Shown: positions 1-6,702, numbered from the stretch's first letter. The stretch: DNA of 27,625 nucleotides from CAZHTS01 sp964535315 (GCA_964535315.1 CAZHTS010000059.1:1-27625), one strand, 5' to 3'. A program made the numbers and translations. Notes: generated from the sequence alone by a model not told the origin.

Positions 1-49
1 CAACCGCCTTGTAAGTGGTAGGTTACGGGTTCGATTCCCGTCGTCGGCT
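1..49 (+). tRNA. tRNA-Thr (anticodon TGT), 5' part missing
   Basis: This is the 3' part of a tRNA cut by the window start. The anticodon stem is 3-7 with 15-19, and the seven-base loop at 8-14 has anticodon TGT at 10-12. A five-base variable loop follows, then a T arm at 25-41 with the TTCGATT loop. The 3' acceptor strand is 42-48 and the discriminator is T49. CCA is not encoded. The D arm and the 5' acceptor strand lie outside the window. Confidence 0.85.
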
Positions 50-124
50 CAGTTGCAGGCTGGCGAGTGAGATTGACAGAAATGGAACGACAACCTCGCT
101 CGCGAGCTGGCAACGGCTCGGCAT

Positions 125-207
125 GGACGGTTACCCAAGTGGCCAACGGGGTCTGACTGTAAATCAGATGGTGAACACCTTCGGAGGTTCGAATCCTTCA
201 CCGTCCA
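125..207 (+). tRNA. tRNA-Tyr (anticodon GTA)
   Basis: The acceptor strands 125-131 and 200-206 pair fully, with discriminator A207. The anticodon loop CTGTAAA gives GTA. A long variable arm, typical of class II bacterial tRNA-Tyr, precedes the T arm at 183-199. CCA is not encoded. It sits between two tRNA-Thr genes just upstream of tuf, a common bacterial arrangement. Confidence 0.95.
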
Positions 208-265
208 CTGGTCGTGAGACCAAAAGTTGAAAACCGCTGCGAGGCGGAATATAGTTGAACGGCAA

Positions 266-338
266 GCCCTCATAGCTCAGTAGGTAGAGCACGTTCTTGG
301 TAAGAACGGGGTCATGGGTTCGAATCCCATTGAGGGCT
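266..338 (+). tRNA. tRNA-Thr (anticodon GGT)
   Basis: The acceptor strands 266-272 and 331-337 pair fully, with discriminator T338. The anticodon stem CGTTC/GAACG encloses loop TTGGTAA, giving anticodon GGT. The T loop is TTCGAAT. It lies 45 bp before the tuf start codon, so it may be co-transcribed with tuf. Together with the TGT tRNA at the window edge it reads part of the threonine box. Confidence 0.95.
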
Positions 339-383
339 CTTCTTGCCGAGGAAGATTGAAATAGTCATTTTAGGAGAGAATGT

Positions 384-1586
384 ATGGCCAAGCAACATTT
401 CGACCGATCGAAGCCGCATCTGAATGTGGGTACCATGGGACATATCGATCATGGCAAGACCACGCTGACGGCCGCCATTACCAAGGTGTGCCAGATGATG
501 GGTATGGCAGAGTACCGCGCTTACGACCAGATCGATAACGCGCCGGAAGAAAAGGCGCGCGGCATCACGATCAATATTGCGCATGTGGAATATCAGACCG
601 CCAAGCGGCACTATGCGCACGTGGATATGCCCGGTCACCGTGACTACATCAAGAACATGATTACCGGTGCGGCGCAGGTTGATGGCGCCATCCTGGTGGT
701 GGCTGCGCCCGATGGGCCCATGCCGCAGACCAAGGAACACGTGTTGCTGGCGCACCAGGTGGAAGTGCCGAGCATCGTGGTCTTCTTGAACAAGACCGAC
801 CAGATGGACGACCCGGAACTGTTGGAGCTGGTTGAGCTGGAACTGCGTGAGATGCTGAACGGGTACTGGTACCCGGGTGACACGACGCCGTTCGTGCGTG
901 GCAGCGCCCTGAAAGCGCTGGAAAGCACCTCGACCGATCCGAATGCGCCCGAATACAAGTGCATTCGCGAGCTGTTGGATGTGGTGGATTCGTACATTCC
1001 CGAGCCGGTGCGCGCCACCGACAAGCCGTTCATGATGCCGGTCGAAGACGTGTTCTCGATCAAGGGTCGTGGGACGGTGGTGACGGGCCGCGCCGAACGT
1101 GGCAAGATCAAGGTCGGCGAGGCGGTGGAAATCATCGGGTTGCGCGAGAAGAGCATGAACTCGGTGGTGACGGGTGTGGAAATGTTCCACAAGATCGTGG
1201 ACGAAGGCATGGCGGGCGACAACCTGGGCATCCTGCTGCGCGGAATTGAGCGCACGGACGTGGAGCGTGGGATGGTGGTGGCCAAGCCTGGGAGCATCAC
1301 GCCGCACCGCAAGTTCATGAGCGAAGTGTACGTGTTGAAGCGTGAGGAAGGCGGCCGACACAAGGCGTTCTTCACCGGCTATCGCCCGCAGTTCTACATC
1401 CGCACGATGGACGTGACGGGGAACATCAAGCTGCCGGAAGGCGTCGAGATGGTGATGCCGGGTGACAATGTGAACCTGGAAGTTGAGCTGATCGTACCGG
1501 TGGCTCTGGAACAGGGTTCGAAGTTTGCTATTCGCGAAGGTGGTCTGACGGTTGGCGCCGGCGTGATCACCAAGATTCTGGACTAA
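384..1586 (+). CDS. tuf: Translation elongation factor Tu (EF-Tu)
   Basis: EF-Tu is the GTPase that brings aminoacyl-tRNA to the ribosomal A site. The protein has 400 residues, the normal family length. The P-loop GHIDHGKT is at about 19-26, the switch I threonine (RGITI) near 62, the G3 motif DMPGH at 81-85 and the G4 motif NKTD at 136-139, followed by domains 2 and 3. The ATG follows TTTAGGAGAGA with good spacing. Several normally near-invariant positions differ from the textbook sequence: DMPGHRDY instead of DCPGHADY, so an Arg follows the catalytic His, and EGGLTVGAG instead of EGGRTVGAG near residue 388. All GTPase motifs are intact, so it should be functional. It is followed by rpmG after 39 bp. 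Confidence 0.98.
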   Translation: MAKQHFDRSKPHLNVGTMGHIDHGKTTLTAAITKVCQMMGMAEYRAYDQIDNAPEEKARGITINIAHVEYQTAKRHYAHVDMPGHRDYIKNMITGAAQVDGAILVVAAPDGPMPQTKEHVLLAHQVEVPSIVVFLNKTDQMDDPELLELVELELREMLNGYWYPGDTTPFVRGSALKALESTSTDPNAPEYKCIRELLDVVDSYIPEPVRATDKPFMMPVEDVFSIKGRGTVVTGRAERGKIKVGEAVEIIGLREKSMNSVVTGVEMFHKIVDEGMAGDNLGILLRGIERTDVERGMVVAKPGSITPHRKFMSEVYVLKREEGGRHKAFFTGYRPQFYIRTMDVTGNIKLPEGVEMVMPGDNVNLEVELIVPVALEQGSKFAIREGGLTVGAGVITKILD

Positions 1587-1625
1587 AGGAGTGCGGCTCG
1601 CCGAGCGAGCTGCGAGAGAGAACGT

Positions 1626-1796
1626 ATGGCTTCCAAGAAGAAAGATATCCGCCCGGTGATTACGTTCGCCTGTATGGACTGCAAAGAACGCAATTACACT
1701 TCGCAGAAGAACCGCCGCAACGATCCAGGGCGTATGGAAATCAAGAAGTACTGCCCCCATTGCCGCAAGCATACCGCGCATCGGGAGACGAAGTAG
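1626..1796 (+). CDS. rpmG: Ribosomal protein L33 (bL33)
   Basis: This small protein of the 50S subunit has 56 residues, the family's usual length. It starts MASKKKDIRPVITF. Two CxxC pairs, CMDC and CPHC, form a zinc ribbon, so it is the zinc-binding (C+) type of L33. The ATG at 1626 follows a GAGAGAGA stretch. The order tuf-rpmG-trnW-secE-nusG is conserved in many bacteria and supports the call, as does the C-terminal HCRKHT-like ending typical of the family. Confidence 0.96.
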   Translation: MASKKKDIRPVITFACMDCKERNYTSQKNRRNDPGRMEIKKYCPHCRKHTAHRETK

Positions 1797-1847
1797 TTGA
1801 CAATGGTCGGGCGTGAGTGTGTTGCCGGTCTTGCGCCCGACCGATAT

Positions 1848-1920
1848 AGGCCAGTAGCTCAATTGGCAGAGCGCCTGTCTCCAAAACAGGAGGTTGTGGG
1901 TTCAATTCCTGCCTGGCCTG
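1848..1920 (+). tRNA. tRNA-Trp (anticodon CCA)
   Basis: The acceptor strands 1848-1854 (AGGCCAG) and 1913-1919 (CTGGCCT) pair fully. The discriminator is G1920, as expected for tRNA-Trp. The anticodon loop CTCCAAA gives CCA. The stem CCTGT/ACAGG is perfect and the T loop is TTCAATT. It lies between rpmG and secE, the usual bacterial position. Confidence 0.96.
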
Positions 1921-1934
1921 CCTTGAAATCAGGC

Positions 1935-1959
1935 AACGCCGCTTTCGGGGCGGCGTTTT
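1935..1959 (+). terminator. Hairpin after tRNA-Trp, possible terminator or processing site
   Basis: AACGCCGC (1935-1942) pairs perfectly with GCGGCGTT (1950-1957) around a seven-base loop, and a short T run (1956-1959) follows. The U tract is short, so termination may be partial and allow readthrough into secE. Confidence 0.6.
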
Positions 1960-1983
1960 AGCCGTAAAAAAGGAGAGCAAACC

Positions 1984-2196
1984 GTGCCGGAAAAAAACGA
2001 GAAGGTCAAACAAGAAAATAAGATTGCCCACTGGTGGCGCGAAACCGTTGGTGAGCTACGCAAGGTCGTTTGGCCCACTCGCCAGCAGGCTGTGCGTTTG
2101 ACGCTCATTGTGTTGGCCACGATGCTGGCGATGAGTTTTATTTTGTTCTTTTTCGATACGATCTTCTCCCGACTGATCGCCTTGATCCTGGCTTAA
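1984..2196 (+). CDS. secE: Preprotein translocase subunit SecE
   Basis: SecE is the small subunit that clamps the SecY channel in the inner membrane. The protein has 70 residues with one transmembrane helix at about 39-62, the usual short bacterial form. The cytoplasmic amphipathic segment carries the family signature ETVGELRKVVWPTRQQA. The start is GTG at 1984, preceded by AAAAAAGGAGAGC, a strong ribosome binding site at normal spacing. nusG follows after 34 bp, as in most bacteria. Confidence 0.96.
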   Translation: MPEKNEKVKQENKIAHWWRETVGELRKVVWPTRQQAVRLTLIVLATMLAMSFILFFFDTIFSRLIALILA

Positions 2197-2230
2197 GGGT
2201 GACGGCAAAACGGATTAATGAGGAATTATT

Positions 2231-2866
2231 ATGGGCGCGCTGGATCCACTAGACCCTGAGGGTCTGACCCTCCCCGAGCGACCGGAAGGCTATTCTGCCG
2301 GCGGCGATCCTAACGCGTCACCGGACTCTGGCGAGGCTGGCGATCAGCGCGCCTGGTATGTCGTGCATTGTTATTCCGGTTACGAGAATAAAGTTCGTTA
2401 TAACCTGGAGCAACGCATCGATACAATGGGGATGAAGGACATGATTTTCGATGTCGTCATCCCGACCCAGGAAGAAATTGAAGTCAAAGACGGTAAGCGC
2501 CGCACGGTCGAGCGTCATGTCTTCCCCGGTTATGTGCTGGTGAACATGATCCTGACCGAAGAGTCATGGTATGTGGTGCGCAACACCCCGGGTGTGACCG
2601 GTTTTGTGGGCATGGGCAACCAGCCTACCGCTTTGCGTCCGGAAGAAGTGGCGCAAATTTTGCGCCGCATGGAAGCCGAAGCGCCGCACATCAAGGTCAC
2701 CTTCAAGCAGGGCGAGCGGGTGCGCATCGTGGACGGCCCCTTCAACGATTTCCGCGGTACTGTGGCCGAGATCGATATGGAGCGCTCTAAAGTGCGCGTG
2801 ATGGTCAACTTCTTTGGCCGCGAAACGCCCGTCGAACTGGACTTTTTGCAGGTCGAAAAATCGTAA
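2231..2866 (+). CDS. nusG: Transcription termination/antitermination factor NusG
   Basis: NusG binds RNA polymerase and links it to Rho or the ribosome. The 211-residue protein has an NGN domain beginning at WYVVHCYSGYENKV (about residue 42), with FPGYVLVNM in its middle. A KOW domain follows near the C-terminus (QGERVRIVDGPFNDFRGTV). An acidic, Pro/Gly-rich tail of about 40 residues precedes the NGN domain and is longer than in E. coli NusG. Such N-terminal tails occur in several phyla. The ATG follows GAGGAATTATT. It lies in the secE-nusG-rplK-rplA operon. Confidence 0.96.
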   Translation: MGALDPLDPEGLTLPERPEGYSAGGDPNASPDSGEAGDQRAWYVVHCYSGYENKVRYNLEQRIDTMGMKDMIFDVVIPTQEEIEVKDGKRRTVERHVFPGYVLVNMILTEESWYVVRNTPGVTGFVGMGNQPTALRPEEVAQILRRMEAEAPHIKVTFKQGERVRIVDGPFNDFRGTVAEIDMERSKVRVMVNFFGRETPVELDFLQVEKS

Positions 2867-2894
2867 ATCCGGCGCGGTGTGCGCGCCTGAAATT

Positions 2895-2918
2895 GTGGGA
2901 GGGTGCTCCCCATACCAC
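2895..2918 (+). promoter_or_regulatory. Putative ribosomal protein L1 binding site in the rplK leader (23S rRNA mimic)
   Basis: GTGG (2895-2898) pairs with CCAC (2915-2918). An asymmetric internal loop (GA on one side, ATA on the other) separates this from an inner GGG/CCC stem. The GUGGGAGG...AUACCACC pattern matches, from memory, the L1 stalk of 23S rRNA. It ends 15 nt before the rplK Shine-Dalgarno, which suggests feedback control by L1. Confidence 0.6.
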
Positions 2919-2945
2919 CCGCTATAACCACCAAGGAGAAAAGCT

Positions 2946-3371
2946 GTGGCTAAGAAACTTAAGGCAGTAGTTCGTTTACAGATTACGGCAGGCAAAGCAA
3001 ATCCTGCTCCCCCCATTGGCCCTGCGTTGGCCGGTCATGGGATCAATATTATGGCTTTCTGCAAGGAATATAACGCCCGCACGACGCATCGCGCCGGTGA
3101 GATTATCCCTGCTGAAATCAGTATTTACACGGATGGCTCGTTTACCTTCATTTTGAAGTCTTCGCCCGCCGGTGTGTTGCTGCGCAAGGCAGCTGGTGTC
3201 GATAAAGGCTCCAGCCAGCCCAACCGCACCAAGGTCGGTAAGGTGACCCGCGCTCAGATCCGCGAGATCGCCGAGATCAAGATGAACGACATGAATGCAA
3301 TCGACCTGGAAGGCGCCATGCGCCAGATCGAAGGCACCGCCCGGAACATGGGCCTGACTGTTGTTGACTAA
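2946..3371 (+). CDS. rplK: Ribosomal protein L11 (uL11)
   Basis: L11 sits at the GTPase-associated centre of the 50S subunit, where translation factors dock. The protein has 141 residues, the standard length. The N-terminal domain carries the signature AGKANPAPPIGPALAGHGINI. The C-terminal rRNA-binding domain includes GVDKGSSQPNRTKVGKVT. The start is GTG at 2946 after CCAAGGAGAAAAGCT, a strong ribosome binding site. rplA follows, and the pair has L1-site-like elements before each gene, so translation of both is probably set by free L1. Confidence 0.97.
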   Translation: MAKKLKAVVRLQITAGKANPAPPIGPALAGHGINIMAFCKEYNARTTHRAGEIIPAEISIYTDGSFTFILKSSPAGVLLRKAAGVDKGSSQPNRTKVGKVTRAQIREIAEIKMNDMNAIDLEGAMRQIEGTARNMGLTVVD

Positions 3372-3378
3372 AGAATTT

Positions 3379-3412
3379 GTGGGAGGACAGGTCGCCTGTC
3401 CGTTGGTACCAC
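3379..3412 (+). promoter_or_regulatory. Second putative L1 binding site, between rplK and rplA
   Basis: GTGG (3379-3382) pairs with CCAC (3409-3412). GA on one side and GTTGGTA on the other form the internal loop, and the inner stem GGACAGG/CCTGTCC is a perfect 7 bp. The layout resembles the L1 stalk of 23S rRNA better than the upstream site does. The rplA Shine-Dalgarno (GAGGGAG, 3413-3419) begins at the next base, so bound L1 would block initiation. Confidence 0.65.
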
Positions 3413-3424
3413 GAGGGAGATAGC

Positions 3425-4144
3425 ATGCCTAAGCACGGTAAAAATTATACGACTGCCGCAGCCAAAGTGCAGCGGGATACCTATTATGAGCCCCGCCAGG
3501 CGTTGGAACTGGTCAAGTCGACCGCTTTTTCGAAGTTCGATTCCACGGTAGAAATTCATCTGCGCATGGGTCTGGATCCTCGCCAGGCCGACCAGCAGGT
3601 GCGCGATGTCGTGGTTCTGCCTCACGGCCTGGGCAAGACGGTGCGTGTGCTCGTCTTTGCACAGGGTGAAGCCGCCGTCAAGGCGCAGGAAGGCGGCGCC
3701 GATTACGTCGCCGATAGCGATGAATGGATCAGCCGTATTCAGGGCGGTTGGATGGATTTCGATGTCGCCATCGCCACCCCCGACATGATGGGCAAGGCTG
3801 GCCGTCTGGGTCGTGTCCTCGGCCCGCGCGGTTTGATGCCGAACCCCAAGGCCGGAACGGTTGTGCCCGCAGAAGACCTGCAGCGCGTGATCAGCGAGGC
3901 CAAGGCCGGTCGTGTTGAGTTCCGCCTGGACAAGACTGCCAACCTGCACGTGCCGCTCGGCAAGGTTTCGTTTGACCTGGACAAGCTCTACGAAAACCTG
4001 GCGGCGTTGATGGACGCCATCAAGAAGGCCAAGCCTTCGGCGGCCAAGGGTTCGTATATCCGCCGCATCACCCTGAGCTCGACCATGGGCCCCGGCGTGC
4101 GTGTGGATGCGCAGCTGGCGCAGGCGATGGATGCCAAAGAGTAG
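3425..4144 (+). CDS. rplA: Ribosomal protein L1 (uL1)
   Basis: L1 forms the mobile stalk that guides deacylated tRNA out of the ribosome, and it is a known repressor of its own operon. The protein has 239 residues, typical for the family. Family features include the start MPKHGKNYTTAAAKV, the signature GRLGRVLGPRGLMPNPKAGT in the middle and a C-terminal GSYIRRITLSSTMGPGV. I chose ATG 3425 because GAGGGAGA precedes it and the homologous N-terminus begins there. An upstream GTG at 3377 would place the protein start inside the regulatory hairpin. Confidence 0.96.
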   Translation: MPKHGKNYTTAAAKVQRDTYYEPRQALELVKSTAFSKFDSTVEIHLRMGLDPRQADQQVRDVVVLPHGLGKTVRVLVFAQGEAAVKAQEGGADYVADSDEWISRIQGGWMDFDVAIATPDMMGKAGRLGRVLGPRGLMPNPKAGTVVPAEDLQRVISEAKAGRVEFRLDKTANLHVPLGKVSFDLDKLYENLAALMDAIKKAKPSAAKGSYIRRITLSSTMGPGVRVDAQLAQAMDAKE

Positions 4145-4181
4145 TTTTTTGTACGTTTGACAATCGTAAGCTGTAAATCAC

Positions 4182-4260
4182 TGAAGACAGCCGGTGCCGT
4201 CCCCGTACGGCTTAATATCCAGCCGAGGTGAAGATCTGTGGAAATGCTCTCTTATTTTGT
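4182..4260 (+). ncRNA. Ribosomal protein L10 leader
   Basis: The segment carries the two conserved halves of the L10 leader: GAAGACAGCCGGTGCCG at 4183 onward and ATCCAGCCGAGGTGAAG ending near 4233. In this family they form the kink-turn site that binds L10-(L12)4. It sits directly before a strong terminator and rplJ. I infer that excess L10-L12 favours termination and so reduces rplJ-rplL expression. The limits given are approximate. Confidence 0.85.
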
Positions 4261-4268
4261 GTGAGCCC

Positions 4269-4305
4269 CGGTCTTTGCCTGAAATTCTGGCAAAGACCGT
4301 TTTTT
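4269..4305 (+). terminator. Attenuator terminator in the L10 leader
   Basis: CGGTCTTTGCC (4269-4279) pairs perfectly with GGCAAAGACCG (4289-4299) around a nine-base loop, and TTTTTT (4300-4305) follows. This is a textbook intrinsic terminator. It lies upstream of rplJ inside the leader, so it acts as an attenuator rather than as the end of rplA alone. Confidence 0.9.
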
Positions 4306-4335
4306 ATCCTGAAACAGGAAGGAGGTGAATTTTCG

Positions 4336-4866
4336 TTGGCCTTTAATAAAGAAGAAAAGAATGCCATGCTGGATGAGTACGAGCAGTGGGTGCGCAAGAG
4401 TCAGGCGATGTTTGTGTTGGAATACTCCAAGATGAACATGAAACTTGTCAATGATCTGCGCAAGAAAACCCGCGAGGCGGGTGGTGAGCTGCACGTGGTC
4501 AAGAACACGCTCATGGAAATGGCGCTGCAGCGCGTGGGTGTTGAAAAGCCGGCTCACTTTGAAGGGTCGTCGCTGGTTGGTTTTGCCTTCGGTGATGTCG
4601 CCGCTCTGGCCAAAGTCTTTAATGACGCCGCCAAGAATGCGGATGTATTCAAGGTGAAGGGTGGCTACCTGGGTACGGAGAAGGTCTCCGCCCAGCAGGT
4701 CAAGGCTTTGGCCGATCTGCCGCCGCTGCCCGTGATGCGCGCTCAATTGTTGGGCATGCTGCTGGCTCCCGCCAGTCAACTCGTCCGCACGCTGGCCGAA
4801 CCTGCCCGCCAGGTGGCGCGTGCTCTCCAGGCCTACTCCGAAAAGGAGTCAGCTCCGGCTGCATAG
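4336..4866 (+). CDS. rplJ: Ribosomal protein L10 (uL10)
   Basis: L10 anchors the L7/L12 dimers to the 50S subunit. With the chosen start it has 176 residues. It begins AFNKEEKNAMLDEYEQWV and includes the conserved region RKKTREAGGELHVVKNTLM. The C-terminal helix (LAEPARQVARALQAY) is where L12 dimers attach. I chose TTG 4336 because AAGGAGG lies 10 nt upstream and the homologous N-terminus begins here. The longer reading from 4228 would translate through the attenuator hairpin and has no family similarity there. A TTG start may keep initiation modest. Confidence 0.93.
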   Translation: MAFNKEEKNAMLDEYEQWVRKSQAMFVLEYSKMNMKLVNDLRKKTREAGGELHVVKNTLMEMALQRVGVEKPAHFEGSSLVGFAFGDVAALAKVFNDAAKNADVFKVKGGYLGTEKVSAQQVKALADLPPLPVMRAQLLGMLLAPASQLVRTLAEPARQVARALQAYSEKESAPAA

Positions 4867-4941
4867 GTCGATCGTTTGTCAATCCGGGTTGGGATATCCC
4901 AACATAAAAAAGAATTTTGTTAACTTAGTAGGAGTACGAAA

Positions 4942-5319
4942 ATGGCTGATCTGGAAAAATTGGTTGCTGAACTGAGCGAGCTTTCCGTTTTGCAAGCTGC
5001 TGAACTGGTCAAGATGCTCGAAGAGAAGTGGGGCGTTTCCGCCGCCGCTCCCGTCGCCGCTATGGCTGCTGCCCCCGCCGCCGCCGCCGCCGAACCCGTC
5101 GAAGAGAAGACTGAGTTCGACGTCGTCCTGAAGGACGCCGGCCCCAAGAAGATCGAAGTTATCAAGGTCATCCGCCAGCTGACCAACCTGGGTCTGGTGG
5201 AAGCCAAGACCATGGCCGAGACCGCGGGCGCCAAGGTGCTCACCGCCGTCAGCAAGCAGGTTGCCGCCGATGCCAAGAGCAAGCTCGAGGCCGCCGGTGG
5301 TGTGGTCGATATCGCCTAG
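4942..5319 (+). CDS. rplL: Ribosomal protein L7/L12 (bL12)
   Basis: L7/L12 forms the flexible stalk that recruits and activates translation GTPases. The protein has 125 residues, the normal length. The N-terminal dimerisation domain spans about 1-35, an Ala/Pro-rich hinge about 36-55, and the C-terminal factor-binding domain starts at EKTEFDVVLKDAGPKKIEVIK. The usual GLGLKEAK motif reads NLGLVEAK, and the usual VKEGV segment is replaced by KVLTAV, so the factor-binding face is divergent. The ATG follows AGTAGGAGTACGAAA. A strong terminator follows; rpoB, the usual next gene, is absent. Confidence 0.96.
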   Translation: MADLEKLVAELSELSVLQAAELVKMLEEKWGVSAAAPVAAMAAAPAAAAAEPVEEKTEFDVVLKDAGPKKIEVIKVIRQLTNLGLVEAKTMAETAGAKVLTAVSKQVAADAKSKLEAAGGVVDIA

Positions 5320-5340
5320 TCTTTTCTGCGCGATGTTTCC

Positions 5341-5376
5341 GTCAGGGCGAGTCTTCGGGCTCGCCCTGACGCTTTT
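5341..5376 (+). terminator. Intrinsic terminator after rplL
   Basis: GTCAGGGCGAG (5341-5351) pairs perfectly with CTCGCCCTGAC (5360-5370), and GCTTTT follows. This 11-bp stem closes the ribosomal protein operon and separates it from the LuxR-type gene, which has its own promoter. Confidence 0.92.
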
Positions 5377-5396
5377 AACAAATTGATTCGATTCAC

Positions 5397-5425
5397 TTGA
5401 CAAATACCCCCGGCAAGACAATAAT
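5397..5425 (+). promoter_or_regulatory. Near-consensus housekeeping promoter for the LuxR-type gene
   Basis: TTGACA (5397-5402), a 17-bp spacer and AATAAT (5420-5425) match the sigma-70/SigA consensus at 11 of 12 positions. The box lies 20 bp after the rplL terminator and 43 bp before the ATG at 5469. It is the best promoter in the window. Confidence 0.82.
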
Positions 5426-5468
5426 TACATAGAAAATACGTTCTGGTTTGCGGTTTCAAGGAGAGAAA

Positions 5469-5942
5469 ATGACCCATGTGCTCTTTTTTTCCTACGACCA
5501 TACGTTTCTCTATGTCTGGCACCCGTGCCCGGCGCGCCTGCTGGCCGAACAGATTAAGGCCGGTATGTTGCCCTTGCCGGAGACTTATCTGGGGTGTGTG
5601 CCGCGCGACGAAAGCGGCCGGGCCATACTGCGGGTCACCGTCCAGGAAGATGTCGTGATCGTAAGCGCCTCCGTGGTGGCGGAGACGGTCTACAATGAGG
5701 TGGAAACGGAAATCTGGCATTTGAGCCTGCGCCAGCACGAAGTGCTCGATTGTCTGGCCGAAGGATTATCCACGCGCCAGATCGCTCACCGCCTGGCGCT
5801 GACGCCGCGCACGGTAAACTGGCACATCGCCGCCATCAAACGGCGGCTCAACGCCACCACCCGGGCGCAGTCGGTCGACCGGGCAGCCAGCCTGGGATTG
5901 TGCCGGCGGCACACGGCCCCCTCGCGTAAACGGCTCAAATAG
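5469..5942 (+). CDS. Small LuxR/GerE-type transcription regulator with an unrecognised N-terminal region
   Basis: The protein has 157 residues. The C-terminal half carries a LuxR/GerE helix-turn-helix: LSLRQHEVLDCLAEGLSTRQ, then IAHRLALTPRTVNWHIAAIK. A short basic tail (SRKRLK) follows. The first 80 or so residues (MTHVLFFSYDHTFLYVW...) match no family I recognise. There is no phospho-acceptor pocket of a response-regulator receiver, so it is not a standard two-component regulator. ATG 5469 follows CAAGGAGAGAAA. The 3' end overlaps the convergent methyltransferase gene by 8 bp. Its regulon cannot be read from the sequence. Confidence 0.85.
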   Translation: MTHVLFFSYDHTFLYVWHPCPARLLAEQIKAGMLPLPETYLGCVPRDESGRAILRVTVQEDVVIVSASVVAETVYNEVETEIWHLSLRQHEVLDCLAEGLSTRQIAHRLALTPRTVNWHIAAIKRRLNATTRAQSVDRAASLGLCRRHTAPSRKRLK

Positions 5943-6687
5943 CCTGCCAGAGCTGGTATAACCCCAACCGGCCGCCCTGTCCATCGCTCTCAAAGCTTTC
6001 CAGGATACGAAAGCCGCACGCCGCGGCCAGCTCGTCCAGTTCCGGGCGGCTGAAGAGGTGGACGTAACGCAGCCCGTGGCGTTCGCTTTGCCCGGGGGGA
6101 GCATAACGCCAGTCGAGCAGTGTGTCGCCAGGCTCCAGGTCAGTTTCATTCAACCCGACCGTCTGCCACGGCAGACAGCGCGCCAGCAGGCGCGGGCTGT
6201 GCTGGTATTGCCACACCGAGTGGATGAAGTAACCGTGGTCGCCGCCCTGTAACAGGCGGTGGACGGCGTTCAACAGGCGGCAGCGCAGCGCCAGGTCAGG
6301 AATATGATGCAAGACGGCAAAACACAACACCCCGTCGAACGGGGCGGGCAAATCGTCGGCCCAGCCTGGGGCAGAAAGGTCGCAATGGGCAAACTGTACC
6401 GCCGCCTGTGGCTGCGCCACCTCTGCCAGCGCCTGGCGCGCCTCGGCCAGCAGTTCGTGGCTGAAGTCGAGGCCCAGATAAGCGCCGCGGCGCAGGCGGG
6501 CCCACTCGGCGGCCAACGCCCCGCTGCCGCAGCCCACGTCCAGCCAGCGCCCGGCGGGGGGCAGATTTTCCAGCACCCGGCGTACGCCGGGCTGAATGCG
6601 CCGGCGCGTGTCGGCAAACGCCCGGCCAAAGGTGGCGTAAAACTGGCGGTTGATGTTGAGCAGTGTTTCTATATGATCAGGGTGCAT
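5935..6687 (-). CDS. Class I SAM methyltransferase resembling the tRNA wobble-uridine methyltransferase Trm9/ALKBH8
   Basis: The protein has 250 residues. The SAM site LDVGCGSG is at 49-56, the acidic ribose-binding strand LGLDFS at 71-76 and the catalytic-domain segment FAVLHHIPD at 123-131. Three features recall eukaryotic Trm9 and the ALKBH8 methyltransferase domain: an F..TR segment before motif I (24-28), AVLHH after motif IV, and RYVHLFSRPELDEL at 207-220, where Trm9 has a YRYYHLY..GEL segment. Trm9 converts cm5U34 to mcm5U34. It diverges from elp3, whose product makes cm5U, with only 24 bp between start codons. ATG 6687 has no Shine-Dalgarno and lies 8 bp after a TATAAT box, so a leaderless mRNA is likely. 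The family assignment is from memory; it could instead be a generic Methyltransf_11/25 enzyme. Confidence 0.8.
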   Translation of the reverse strand: MHPDHIETLLNINRQFYATFGRAFADTRRRIQPGVRRVLENLPPAGRWLDVGCGSGALAAEWARLRRGAYLGLDFSHELLAEARQALAEVAQPQAAVQFAHCDLSAPGWADDLPAPFDGVLCFAVLHHIPDLALRCRLLNAVHRLLQGGDHGYFIHSVWQYQHSPRLLARCLPWQTVGLNETDLEPGDTLLDWRYAPPGQSERHGLRYVHLFSRPELDELAAACGFRILESFESDGQGGRLGLYQLWQAI

Positions 6688-6694
6688 AAAAGCT

Positions 6695-6702
6695 ATTATA
6701 AT
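6695..6702. promoter_or_regulatory. Overlapping divergent -10 elements (bidirectional promoter)
   Basis: The palindrome ATTATAAT contains TATAAT on the plus strand (6697-6702) and on the minus strand (6700-6695). The start codons are 9 bp (elp3) and 7 bp (methyltransferase) beyond these boxes. No convincing -35 or Shine-Dalgarno is present on either side, so both mRNAs are predicted to begin at or near the ATG. Confidence 0.6.

Noticed and set aside
312..1862. Long antisense open frame opposite tuf and rpmG
   Set aside because: It mirrors a highly expressed gene with strong codon bias and high GC at third positions; its protein is His/Arg-rich and resembles nothing.
4157..4185. Perfect TTGACA before the L10 leader, as a promoter
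   Set aside because: The hexamer at 17-bp spacing is ACTGAA. The nearest A/T-rich candidate (TAAATC) is only 11 bp away, so the pairing is poor.
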